From an uncultured bacterium (GTDB lineage: Bacteria > Actinomycetota > Coriobacteriia > Coriobacteriales > Coriobacteriaceae): a stretch of 64,000 bases of DNA. The notes under the pieces were generated by a model. The model was not told the DNA's origin. It was given only the letters and a program-made list of their open reading frames with translations, and ran no database searches. Positions 24,730-32,782 of the stretch are shown piece after piece. Each line of letters opens with the position of its first letter. Position 1 is the stretch's first letter. The stretch lies in contig CAJMST010000005.1 of assembly GCA_905216145.1 (NCBI GenBank), positions 62,001 through 126,000 on the forward strand, written 5' to 3'. Made by a program: the position numbers and the translations under genes.

Positions 24730-25314
24730 ATGCGAACCATCATCCTCTACGCCTCGCGCCATCACGGCAATACCAAAAAGCTCGTGGACGCCATCGTCGA
24801 GGCACACCCCGAGATCGATACCCTCGACGTCAAGGCGCTCGGTAAAAACGAGTACCCCGACCTGCACGAATACCATCTGATCGGCGTCGCCACGGGCATT
24901 TATTACTCCGAGATCGACAAGGACATGGCACGCGTGCTCACGAACGTGCTGCAGCCGCAGGACAAGGTGTTTGGCCTTATGACCTACGGTGGCAAAAACA
25001 AGTGGTACGGCAAGGATATCGATGGCATCTGCCGCATGAGGCAGGCCATCTTTATGGGTGTCTACGGCTGCCCCGGCTTTGATACGTGGGGGCCGTTCAA
25101 GCTCGCCGGTGGTGTCCAAAAGGGACACCCGACCGCTGAGGAAATTAAGGGCGCCGTCGACTTCTTCGACAAGATCGAAGACGAGTATGGCGACATCATC
25201 GTCGAAGAGTACGCCAAGCGTGAGAAGCGTCTAGCCTACGAAAAGGAACATCCTGCAGGAGGCCTGGTGGCCGGCGTCAAGCGCACGGCAAAGAAGATCG
25301 CTAACAAGCTGTAA
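24730..25314 (+). CDS. Flavodoxin-family protein
   Basis: A 194-residue protein with a flavodoxin-like fold: IILYASRHHGNTKKL is the phosphate-binding loop for FMN, YHLIGVATGIYYSEI and VFGLMTYGGKNKWYG are the loops that flank the isoalloxazine ring. A C-terminal basic segment (VAGVKRTAKKIANKL) follows. The ATG at 24730 has GAAAGG at the right distance; the longer frame from 24571 has none. It is divergent from lacX and likely monocistronic. Electron transfer in the anaerobic cytoplasm is the expected role; the redox partner is unknown. Confidence 0.87.
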   Translation: MRTIILYASRHHGNTKKLVDAIVEAHPEIDTLDVKALGKNEYPDLHEYHLIGVATGIYYSEIDKDMARVLTNVLQPQDKVFGLMTYGGKNKWYGKDIDGICRMRQAIFMGVYGCPGFDTWGPFKLAGGVQKGHPTAEEIKGAVDFFDKIEDEYGDIIVEEYAKREKRLAYEKEHPAGGLVAGVKRTAKKIANKL

Positions 25315-25347
25315 CTGTGAAGGTGCTTTTGAGCGTTTAACCCATAC

Positions 25348-25386
25348 GGCGGGTCCGAGCAGATTCGGGCCCGCCGTCTTTTTCTA
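25348..25386. terminator. Bidirectional terminator between flavodoxin gene and nagA
   Basis: CGGCGGGTCCGA pairs with TTCGGGCCCGCCG and is followed by TCTTTTTCT; both genes converge on it. Confidence 0.85.
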
Positions 25387-25389
25387 TCG

Positions 25390-26559
25390 TTACTCGGTAA
25401 AGGCGTTGCCGACGCTCTGGCCGCCAACATACGTCTCGACGAGGGTGAGCTCATGGTCGAACACGACAAAGTCGGCGTCGCGACCCGGCATGATGCTGCC
25501 GCACTTATCCTCGATGTGCGCGGAGCGTGCCGGCACCTCGGTTGCCATGCGAATGGCGATATCGGCGCTGGCGATGCCCCAGTCGACGATGTTCTTGACG
25601 CCCTGGGCAAGCGTGAGCACCGAGCCGGCAATGCTCTTGCCGTCAGCGAGCCAGCACAGGTTGTCCTTCATGATGACGTCCATGCCACCACTGGTGTAGC
25701 TGCCCTCGGGCATGCCGCCGCAACCTAGGCAGTCGGTGATGAGCACCGTATGCTGCCAGCCCTTTGCCTGCAGCAGCGCCTTGATGGCGGCAGGGTTTAC
25801 GTGCTTGCCGTCACAGATGATCTCGGCGTAGGTCTCGGGCGTGGACATGGCAGCACCCACGACACCGGGCTCACGGTGATGCAGCCCGCGCTGGCCGTTA
25901 TAGGTATGCGTAAAGCAGCTGGCACCGGCGTTGATGGCGGCGATGCACTCATCGTAGGTGGCGTCGGAGTGACCGATGCTGGTCACCACACCCTTGGCGT
26001 TCAGAGCAGCCGCATAAGCAGCGGCACCGTCGCGCTCGGCCGCCATGGCGCTCTTAACGATGCGACCACCCGCAGCCTCCTGCCACTGATCGAAGACCTC
26101 CTCGGAGGGATCGATAAGATAAGCGGGGTTCTGCGCGCCCACGTGCTTCATGGTAAAGAAGGGGCCCTCCAGGTAGATGCCCTGAATGCGAGCACCGCAG
26201 AAGTCGGGGCCACGGCCCTCGTCCGCCTGGGCGATGGCGGCGCAGGCGTCCTTGATCTGCTCGACGCCATCGGTGAACGTCGTGGGTAGCCAGCTGGTGG
26301 TACCGCGACGGGCGAGCTCGGTCGAGCTGATATCAATGCCCTCGGGATCGTTATCGGTAGTCGAGTGGTTATAGAAGCCATGGATGTGAGTATCGACCAT
26401 ACCCGGTGCGATCCACGATCCCGTGTAGTCCTTAATCTCGCAAGAGGGCTCGTCGGCCTGCCAGGCGCCAAAGACGCCATCCTCGACCATAAGATAGCCG
26501 CCCAGTTGCGGGCCTGCCGGCAAGAAGAACTTGTCAGCCTTAATTGCGTACGTGCTCAT
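25390..26559 (-). CDS. nagA: N-acetylglucosamine/galactosamine-6-phosphate deacetylase
   Basis: A 389-residue amidohydrolase that removes acetate from an N-acetylhexosamine 6-phosphate. Family marks are APGMVDTHIHGFYNH (metal ligands), EGPFFTMKHVGAQNP, SIGHSDATYDE, THTYNGQRGLHHREPG, and the catalytic-aspartate region VLITDCLGCGG. AAGGAG lies 5 nt before the ATG at 26559, making this start better than the GTG two codons upstream. With agaS, the GntR regulator and the mannose-type PTS next door it is more likely to act in N-acetylgalactosamine use (AgaA role) than, or as well as, on N-acetylglucosamine. Confidence 0.92.
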   Translation of the reverse strand: MSTYAIKADKFFLPAGPQLGGYLMVEDGVFGAWQADEPSCEIKDYTGSWIAPGMVDTHIHGFYNHSTTDNDPEGIDISSTELARRGTTSWLPTTFTDGVEQIKDACAAIAQADEGRGPDFCGARIQGIYLEGPFFTMKHVGAQNPAYLIDPSEEVFDQWQEAAGGRIVKSAMAAERDGAAAYAAALNAKGVVTSIGHSDATYDECIAAINAGASCFTHTYNGQRGLHHREPGVVGAAMSTPETYAEIICDGKHVNPAAIKALLQAKGWQHTVLITDCLGCGGMPEGSYTSGGMDVIMKDNLCWLADGKSIAGSVLTLAQGVKNIVDWGIASADIAIRMATEVPARSAHIEDKCGSIMPGRDADFVVFDHELTLVETYVGGQSVGNAFTE

Positions 26560-26618
26560 ATGCACTCCTTGCTTCTAAAGCAGTTGACTGTGGTGATGCT
26601 TATACCCAGCTCACGTAA

Positions 26619-26662
26619 AACAAAAAGCGCCCGCCCGCCGTTATGAGCGGACGGGCGCCCTT
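26619..26662 (-). terminator. Terminator of agaS
   Basis: GGGCGCCCGTCCGC pairs with GGCGGGCGGGCGC and is followed on the minus strand by TTTTTGTTTTACG. nagA therefore needs its own promoter or read-through. Confidence 0.88.
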
Positions 26663-26676
26663 ACAGGGGGACGCGA

Positions 26677-27843
26677 TTAAGCGGTGAAGGGGTGAATCGT
26701 CACGCCCTTAACCACGCGGTTGACCGTGCCGGTGGGGCTCGGCGTATCGGGCGTGTTGCCCACGCGCACGGAGTTGAGCAGGCTGATGGCCTGGGCAAAC
26801 ATCACGAACGGCAGAGCAAGGTAGCCCTCGGGAAGTGCCTCGTAGCCCTTAAAGGTGAAGGACTCGCCCTCGTAGACGGTAGCGCCTTCCTGCTGAACGG
26901 CAACGGTGTGCTGAGCGATCTTGTCGCCACCGATCTCGTTGAGGATGTCGATGTCGTACTGACGGGTGTAGGCGTCGTTGTTGACGAACACAAAGACGAG
27001 CGTCTTATCGTCGACGAAGGACTTGGGTCCGTGACGATAGCCCATGGAAGTGTCGTAAGAAGTGGCAACCAGGCCGTGAGCAAGCTCGAGAATCTTAAGC
27101 TGGCTCTCCTGAGCAAGGCCGCCAAAGGAGCCGGAGCCCAGGTAGGTCACGCGGTTGAAGTCGCCAGCGAGGTAATCGGCGACCTCGGACTCGCGAGCGA
27201 TAACCTCCTCGCCCATCTTGGCAATCGTCTCGACCCACTCGGCCTTCTGCTCGTCAGAGGCAGTGTCGAAAATAAGGGTGGAGAGCAGGGTCATGCAGGA
27301 ATAAGAACCGGTCATGGCGAAGCCCTTGTCGTTGGCGCGCGGAATGAGCAGCGTCAGCGCATTGGGATCATCGGCAGACTCGACGGCGAGCTTGCCCTCG
27401 GGAGCGCAGGTGATGTTGAGGAACTTGACGTTGTGGACGAGCTCCTTGGCAACGGCAACGGCGGCAAGGCTCTCGGGGCTGTTGCCAGAGCGGGCAAAGG
27501 AAACCACGAGCGTGGGATCCTCGGCGCGCAGGAAGTCACGCGGGGCGCTCACGATGTCGGTCGTGGCGATGGGCTTAAAGTCGTAGAGATCAGTGTTGCC
27601 AGCGTGACGCAGGTACGGGGCACAGGTATCGCCAACGTAGTCGGACGTACCGGCACCGGTGAAGACAACGGACAGACGACCCTCGCCCATAGCGCGAGCC
27701 TCGGCCAGGAAGGCCTCGATGGCCTCCTTGTTCTCGCGATAGATGTTGAGCGTATCACGCCAAAGCTCGGGCTGCTGAGCAATCTCGGCCGTGGTGATCT
27801 GGGCGCCGAGCTCGGTGAGCTCCTCGACACTCTTCTCGAACAT
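26677..27843 (-). CDS. agaS: AgaS-type galactosamine-6-phosphate deaminase/isomerase
   Basis: A 388-residue protein with two SIS (sugar isomerase) domains, at about 35-200 and 220-370. Typical segments are VVFTGAGTSDYVGD, VVSFARSGNSPESLAA, and YLGSGSFGGLAQESQLKILELA, followed by YDTSMGYRHGPKS. AgaS converts galactosamine 6-phosphate to tagatose 6-phosphate with release of ammonia. A probable GntR operator (27905-27918) lies 62 bp upstream of its ATG. Monocistronic, ended by the hairpin at 26619-26662. Confidence 0.92.
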   Translation of the reverse strand: MFEKSVEELTELGAQITTAEIAQQPELWRDTLNIYRENKEAIEAFLAEARAMGEGRLSVVFTGAGTSDYVGDTCAPYLRHAGNTDLYDFKPIATTDIVSAPRDFLRAEDPTLVVSFARSGNSPESLAAVAVAKELVHNVKFLNITCAPEGKLAVESADDPNALTLLIPRANDKGFAMTGSYSCMTLLSTLIFDTASDEQKAEWVETIAKMGEEVIARESEVADYLAGDFNRVTYLGSGSFGGLAQESQLKILELAHGLVATSYDTSMGYRHGPKSFVDDKTLVFVFVNNDAYTRQYDIDILNEIGGDKIAQHTVAVQQEGATVYEGESFTFKGYEALPEGYLALPFVMFAQAISLLNSVRVGNTPDTPSPTGTVNRVVKGVTIHPFTA

Positions 27844-27904
27844 TTCTAATACCTCTCTCTAGAAGTAATCCTCTGACGTGCAATTATACACTTCAGTTGG
27901 TTAT

Positions 27905-27918
27905 CTGGTAGTAACCAG
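27905..27918. promoter_or_regulatory. Putative GntR operator in front of agaS
   Basis: CTGGTAGTAACCAG is an inverted repeat of CTGGT around AGTA. It resembles the ACTGGTNNNNACCAGT type recognised by NagR/DasR-like regulators. The same CTGGTAGTAACCA occurs at 32198-32210 in front of the PTS operon. Confidence 0.7.
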
Positions 27919-27957
27919 TTAAATGCAAAGAATCATCATATGGATACGATGCGAACA

Positions 27958-28689
27958 CTAGTCGCTACGCTGGTGGTAAACCTTGTATTTAAACTGATCG
28001 GCACGAGCAACCGAGAGTGTATACTCCACAACCTCGTTTGACTCGTTATACGTAGTCCTGACCAAATCGAGCACAGGCGAGCCCTCGACAATTCCCAAAA
28101 GGTGGGCGTCGGTGGGACGGGCTATGCTCGCATAGAACTCCTCCTCGGCCACGCGTATCTTTTGCTGAAAGTCCTGCTCAATCACATCGTAAAGCGGCTT
28201 ACGCTCCAGCAGTGGTCGCTTTAGGGATAGAAATTGACGAACCGGTAGATAGCTGCGTTCGACCATCATGGGCATGTTGTCGGCAGAACGAAGACGCTTG
28301 AGCTTAAAAATGCGATCACCGATACGCAATCCCATATGCTCAGCCAGATTCTTATCGGCCTCCATCTCGCAAAAATCGAGAATCGTGGTCTCGGGGTCGC
28401 GACCCATCGCGCGCATCTGCTCGGTAAAGCTGTAGGACTGCATAAGATTGGTTGCCTTTGCCGAACGGTCGGTCACAAAGGTACCGCGACCGTGCTGCCG
28501 AACCACCAGTCCTAAACGCTCCAGTTCCTGCAGAGCCAGGCGTACCGTAGTGCGCGAGAGACCATAGCGCTCCGAAAGTTCGCGCTCGGAAGGAATCATG
28601 TCACCGGCGCGATATTCATGGTCGATCTTTTCGGTCAGAATATCGACCAGCTGATCGTACAGCGGTTGCTTACGCGCTCCGATCGCCAT
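27958..28689 (-). CDS. GntR-family regulator with UTRA domain (AgaR/NagR type)
   Basis: A 243-residue HutC-subfamily repressor. The winged helix reads MIPSERELSERYGLSRTTVRLALQELERLG and the UTRA domain contains MVERSYLPVRQFLSL and the closing EYTLSVARADQFKY. It lies between agaS and the PTS operon on the same strand but is separated from the operon by a terminator. Given the matching operators before agaS and the PTS operon, I infer that it represses both and is released by an amino-sugar phosphate. Confidence 0.9.
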   Translation of the reverse strand: MAIGARKQPLYDQLVDILTEKIDHEYRAGDMIPSERELSERYGLSRTTVRLALQELERLGLVVRQHGRGTFVTDRSAKATNLMQSYSFTEQMRAMGRDPETTILDFCEMEADKNLAEHMGLRIGDRIFKLKRLRSADNMPMMVERSYLPVRQFLSLKRPLLERKPLYDVIEQDFQQKIRVAEEEFYASIARPTDAHLLGIVEGSPVLDLVRTTYNESNEVVEYTLSVARADQFKYKVYHQRSD

Positions 28690-28777
28690 CCTATCCTCCC
28701 TTTTGCTCGAATTCGGCTAACTACCTAGGGTGTTATGCATTATCTGTCTGCCACACCCGAATCATTAAGAAAACAAA

Positions 28778-28812
28778 AGCCGCGCGCCCTTTCGAGCACG
28801 CGGCTTTTAACA
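28778..28812 (-). terminator. Terminator of the mannose-family PTS operon
   Basis: AAAAGCCGCGTGCTCG pairs with GGGCGCGCGGCTTTT and runs into TTTTGTTTTC on the minus strand. Confidence 0.88.
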
Positions 28813-28874
28813 TACACATGGCTTAAGGGGTCGGGGTGTGAGCCGCGTAGGGACACACCCCTCAAGCTAGAGCC

Positions 28875-29957
28875 TTACCAGATGCTCGGCCAGAGACCAA
28901 GCGGGCCAGCGCCCAGGATGCCGAGGACGAAGAGCAGCAGAATGCCCTTGGTCGGGGTCCAGCTGTGCTTAGCGAACATGTAGTAAAGCAGCAGCGTAAG
29001 CATAAGCGGGACGAGCTTCGGGACGATGGTGTTGAGGGTGTCGGCAACAGAGAAGTTGACCGGATCCTCGGTAACGGTGCCGTAGGTAACGGACTCCATG
29101 CCGTTGCCCAGATCGGTGACGCCGCACTCGACAGCGTTGCCGTCGGCATCGGAGGCGGTGAGGGCGTTGCCGTCCTCATCGGTCATGGCGATGGTACCGG
29201 CCTCAGCGGTCTCGGTATCGATGCCCTCCATACCGGTGAAGTTCTCGGCCTCCTTCTCGGAGACGATCACGGTAGTAGCGGAGAGGCCACGGGTGGTGCC
29301 GTTGGGGATCTGGAGGTTGATCTGGGTGCCACCCATGGTGACGACCAGGCAACCGACGACGAAGACGCCCATGATGGAAGCGGCACGCGTGAAGGCCTGC
29401 ATGTTGGCAGTCAGAGCGTCAATAGCGCTGGTGCCAAGCTTGTAGGACCAGTTCATGAGCCAGAAGCGCAGAGCGAACTGGACGACGTTGAAGATCACCA
29501 GGAAGATGATCGGTGCAGCGGCGTTGCCGTTGATGGCCATGTTGGAGGTGATGCCGGCCGTGATAGGCACGAGCGTCAGCCAGAACAGGGCGTCACCGAT
29601 ACCACCGAGCGGGCCCATTGCGGCGACGCGGACGGCGCGGATCGTGGGGATGTCAACCTTGTTCTGCTCGAGCGAAAGCACGATGCCCATAACAAAGGTG
29701 ACGAGGAACGGGTGGGTGTTGAAGAACTCCAGGTTGTGGCTCATGGAAGCCGCGAGGTCGTTCTTGTTGGTGTGGATCTTCTCCAGACCGGGGATGATGG
29801 AGTAGAGCCAGCCAGCGGCCTGCATACGCTCGTAGTTGAACGAGGCCTGCAGGAAGCAGGAGCGCCAAGCCATCTTGTTGAGGGTCTTCTGGTCGAGCTG
29901 CGGAGCAGGAGTGAGATCCTCGTAGTGCTCCGGGATCACATACTCATTAGATGCCAT
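28875..29957 (-). CDS. agaD: PTS mannose-family IID component with a large insertion
   Basis: A 360-residue membrane component that works with IIC to translocate the sugar. The IID family is recognised from TLNKMAWRSCFLQASFNYERMQ, MGPLGGIGDALFW and the C-terminal ILGAGPLGLWP. Typical members have 260-285 residues; here about 80 extra, acidic and threonine-rich residues (about 218-300) sit between two membrane segments, on the expected extracytoplasmic side. The ATG at 29957 has GGAGGTGA in front and overlaps the IIC stop by 11 bp, so translation is coupled. Confidence 0.92.
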   Translation of the reverse strand: MASNEYVIPEHYEDLTPAPQLDQKTLNKMAWRSCFLQASFNYERMQAAGWLYSIIPGLEKIHTNKNDLAASMSHNLEFFNTHPFLVTFVMGIVLSLEQNKVDIPTIRAVRVAAMGPLGGIGDALFWLTLVPITAGITSNMAINGNAAAPIIFLVIFNVVQFALRFWLMNWSYKLGTSAIDALTANMQAFTRAASIMGVFVVGCLVVTMGGTQINLQIPNGTTRGLSATTVIVSEKEAENFTGMEGIDTETAEAGTIAMTDEDGNALTASDADGNAVECGVTDLGNGMESVTYGTVTEDPVNFSVADTLNTIVPKLVPLMLTLLLYYMFAKHSWTPTKGILLLFVLGILGAGPLGLWPSIW

Positions 29958-30747
29958 CTTCGAAGTCACCTCCGTCAGAAACAGCTGCACCCTTCAGCTC
30001 GGTCTGCTGCTGGAAGTCCCAGAAAGCGATGCCGAAGCCGATGAGAGCGAGGATGAGCAGAGCAGGGGTTGCCAGCGAATCGTTGGCAACGGTGATGAGC
30101 GCGAGGCCAAAGCCCATGAGGAAGAAGCCCCACATATCGCGGTTCATCATTACCTTGAGCAGGACGGCGAAGCCGACGAAGCGCATCATGCCGCCAGCAG
30201 CGGAGAGACCGGTCTGCAGCCAGGTCGGGATGGCGGAAGCGATGGTCTGACCGATGGTAGCGCCAGCGATGAAGAACAGGGTGACGACGACAGCGAAGAT
30301 CAGGCCGAGCAGAGCCATGGCGAAGTAGTTCAGACGCTCGATACCCTTGGTGTCAGCGTTGTGAGCCATGTTGTCCGCGGAGGACATGAGCGGCGACATA
30401 AGCGTGAAGACCAGGGTAACGCCGAGCTGACCAAGCAGAGCGAACGGAATGGCAAGGCCGACTGCCGCGTTGGGCTCGAGGCCCGTAGCAATAGCGAGAA
30501 TGGCTGCCATGATGCCGCCGATAACAGCGTTAGGCGGCTGAGCACCTCCGATCGGCATGTTGCCGATCGTCATGAGCTGATAAGTACCACCCACGAGAAG
30601 ACCGGTGTTGAGGTCGCCAAGGATAAGACCGATGACGGCGCCGGTGACGATGGGCTGATAGAGAGACTCGAGGAAGTTAAACTGGTCGATTGCCGCGACG
30701 AACGTGACGATGAAGACCAGAGCGACCTGGAAGATCGTGTATTCCAT
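29947..30747 (-). CDS. agaC: PTS mannose-family IIC component
   Basis: A 266-residue, highly hydrophobic protein with about seven to eight membrane segments. Family segments include FNFLESLYQPIVTGAVIGLILGD, YQLMTIGNMPIGGAQPPNAVIGG and the AMALLGLIFAVVV helix. AAAGGAGGAGCAAG precedes the ATG. It is the fourth gene of the IIA-yajC-IIB-IIC-IID operon and overlaps the start of IID. The substrate is inferred from context (nagA, agaS) to be N-acetylgalactosamine or a related amino sugar. Confidence 0.92.
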   Translation of the reverse strand: MEYTIFQVALVFIVTFVAAIDQFNFLESLYQPIVTGAVIGLILGDLNTGLLVGGTYQLMTIGNMPIGGAQPPNAVIGGIMAAILAIATGLEPNAAVGLAIPFALLGQLGVTLVFTLMSPLMSSADNMAHNADTKGIERLNYFAMALLGLIFAVVVTLFFIAGATIGQTIASAIPTWLQTGLSAAGGMMRFVGFAVLLKVMMNRDMWGFFLMGFGLALITVANDSLATPALLILALIGFGIAFWDFQQQTELKGAAVSDGGDFEDGI

Positions 30748-30837
30748 CTTGCTCCTCCTTTCAAAATGTATGTACGCACTTTGGATTTCACGTACAGAAT
30801 GTCAGGGTTTCACTCCCGACAACGTGGATCACGAGGA

Positions 30838-31320
30838 TTACGAGAAGAGCTTGCTCGTGTCCTCAACAGGCGTGCTCGGAACGCGCCTGATCTCCAACTC
30901 CACCCCCAATTCCTGCAGCTCTTTAAACGCAGCGACATCCTCGTCGTTAACTGCGACGGAGGTGGCGACTTGGCGCTTTCCTTCCGACATGTGCATGTTG
31001 CCGATGTTTACCTTCTTTATAGGCACACCGCCCTTGACGAGCGTAAGCACGTCTTCCGGTGTTTCGGCCACGATGAAGATCTTCTGGCGCGGGCTCGCCT
31101 TGCCGATGACGTCGATGGTCTTCTGCAGGGAGAAGAAACGCGTAGCGACGCCGGTGGGAGCGGCCATCTTCATGAGGTTCTGGCGCATGGTGTTGGTCGA
31201 CACGTCGTCGTTGGCGACGAGGATGAGGTTGGAACCCAGGGTGGAGTTCCACTGGGTAGCGACCTGACCATGGACCAGTCGGTTATCGATGCGGGTAAGA
31301 AGAATGTTGGGTTCTGCCAT
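30838..31320 (-). CDS. agaB: PTS mannose-family IIB component
   Basis: A 160-residue cytoplasmic phosphotransfer protein with the intact active site RIDNRLVHGQV (His17). It is the functional counterpart of the His-to-Cys orphan at 21112-21594, with which it shares most of its length. GGAAGCTGATCAAC precedes the ATG. Third gene of the operon. Confidence 0.94.
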   Translation of the reverse strand: MAEPNILLTRIDNRLVHGQVATQWNSTLGSNLILVANDDVSTNTMRQNLMKMAAPTGVATRFFSLQKTIDVIGKASPRQKIFIVAETPEDVLTLVKGGVPIKKVNIGNMHMSEGKRQVATSVAVNDEDVAAFKELQELGVELEIRRVPSTPVEDTSKLFS

Positions 31321-31356
31321 GTTGATCAGCTTCCTTTCGTTATTTGCTGACGACAG

Positions 31357-31638
31357 TTACTTGATCTCCTGAATCGCGTAACGCGAAACATCTACGACGG
31401 CACCGGATCGGACTTTGATCTGGACCTTTTCGCCTTCGATGCCCTTGACGGTTCCGTAGATACCGCCGGCGAAAAGAACCTCCTGACCCGGCTTGAGCTC
31501 GGTGTGCAGCTCCTTGAAGTACTTCTGCTTCTTCTTCATGTTGATTTGCGACCAGATGGTGTAAATCAAGCCCATGATGACAAGCAGGCCCAAAAGAGCG
31601 ACCGAGGAGCTCAAGACGCTGGCTCCGAAATCGGCCAT
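31357..31638 (-). CDS. yajC: YajC-like small membrane protein inside the PTS operon
   Basis: A 93-residue protein with one N-terminal membrane helix (about residues 10-30), a basic stop-transfer segment (NMKKKQKYFKEL) and the YajC domain LKPGQEVLFAGGIYGTVKGIEGEKVQIKV. YajC is an accessory of the SecDF translocon, yet here the gene sits between IIA and IIB and overlaps the IIA stop by one base (TAATG). YajC-like genes are known in amino-sugar PTS operons of streptococci and others; they may act on the PTS membrane complex rather than on general secretion. Confidence 0.9.
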   Translation of the reverse strand: MADFGASVLSSSVALLGLLVIMGLIYTIWSQINMKKKQKYFKELHTELKPGQEVLFAGGIYGTVKGIEGEKVQIKVRSGAVVDVSRYAIQEIK

Positions 31639-32081
31639 TAGATGCCATCCTCGTCGCCGAAGACATCCTCTTCCTCGGCTCCAGCAACAGAAGCGACCGT
31701 CTGGGCGGTAATGCCCGTCTGGCCAACGGTCACTGCCTGCTCACCAAGCTCGGCGAGCGTGGCATTGCCGCGGAGGAACAGAAGCTCAATAACCATGGGA
31801 AGGTTGGTGCCAGTCAGAACCTCGACGTTGTCGACATCCTGGGCAATCATCATCGACTGGTTGAACGGGGTGCCGCCGAGCAGGTCGGTAAAGACGAGCA
31901 CGCCATCGCACTCCTCGCGCATGGCGGTAATAGCGGCGCGGAGATCCTCACCGTAGGAAGCAGCCTGGTCGCCCTCGAAAGGAACGACGGTAAAAGCGGG
32001 CTGGTCGCCGGCAACCATAGCGATAGCGCTTGCAAGGCCGGGTGCGAACTGTCCATGACCGGTAAGAATAAAGCCAACCAT
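31638..32081 (-). CDS. agaA: PTS mannose-family IIA component
   Basis: A 147-residue phosphocarrier with the active site MVGFILTGHGQFA (His9) and the conserved VLVFTDLLGGTPFNQS. It accepts phosphate from HPr and passes it to the IIB. First gene of the five-gene operon IIA-yajC-IIB-IIC-IID. GGAAGGGAAATTTGA precedes the ATG. The symbol follows GalNAc PTS usage for the IIA role and is not the deacetylase also called AgaA. Confidence 0.92.
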   Translation of the reverse strand: MVGFILTGHGQFAPGLASAIAMVAGDQPAFTVVPFEGDQAASYGEDLRAAITAMREECDGVLVFTDLLGGTPFNQSMMIAQDVDNVEVLTGTNLPMVIELLFLRGNATLAELGEQAVTVGQTGITAQTVASVAGAEEEDVFGDEDGI

Positions 32082-32782
32082 TCAAATTTCCCTTCCGAAG
32101 GTGTGTACGATCTGAGTCCGATGATTTTCGGAAGCCAGCGGGCAATCGCCCTTAAAGCTTCTTGGAAAGCGTTCTTTAAAGACCAGTGGTTTCTCAACTG
32201 GTAGTAACCACGTGACGTGTTGTTGCCACTATATCACCACAGAAGAGGTCGCTTTCGTTGATTCATACGGTAAAACGTTTTTGCACCGCTCACGGTGATA
32301 AATCGACCGTTTACCGGTCGTTAATACTTCTACCTGCGGTTTTGAAACCGTTTCGAAACGCTTTGGCAAAAAATCGGAACTCTTTTCGTGTCAATACAAC
32401 GCAGGGCGGCTAAAAATAGCGTAAAGAAAAATTGCAGGTCATTGTGAAGATATGTGAATTGGTCTTTTTGACTTAATACCAGTTAGAACCAGTTTTGAGA
32501 TTATCGGTGAACGGTAGTTTTCGACCGTTCACCGGTTACTTGCAATCGTTTGCAGTTGTTTTCCCTGATGAATTAGGGGAACCCGATGGAGCGCTTGCGC
32601 GATCACGGGAAGTTTTGGCATTTGTCCTCATCCCCCGAACGCCAACTCCGGCACCCAAAATGGGCTAATAGCTCACGCTAATCGTTTTCAATCATTACTT
32701 ACTCAGTATCCGTAATTATTTATCGTTTATCGTTAATTCTGATATGATACAAGTATCATCCGAATCGCCGATTGGAGGGGTT
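32082..32782. promoter_or_regulatory. 701-bp control region between the PTS operon and the DUF2975-type gene
   Basis: No gene is supported here. It holds CTGGTAGTAACCA at 32198-32210 (GntR site), TATAGT near 32232 as a possible -10 box for the PTS operon, the PTS motif as ACCGCTCACGGT at 32285-32296, ACCGTTTACCGG at 32306-32317, CGGTGAACGGT at 32505-32515 and ACCGTTCACCGG at 32524-32535, and a direct pair of ACCAGT boxes at 32477-32493. The 32505-32535 pair forms a 31-bp palindrome. TATGAT at 32747-32752 is a likely -10 box for the rightward gene. Confidence 0.65.
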
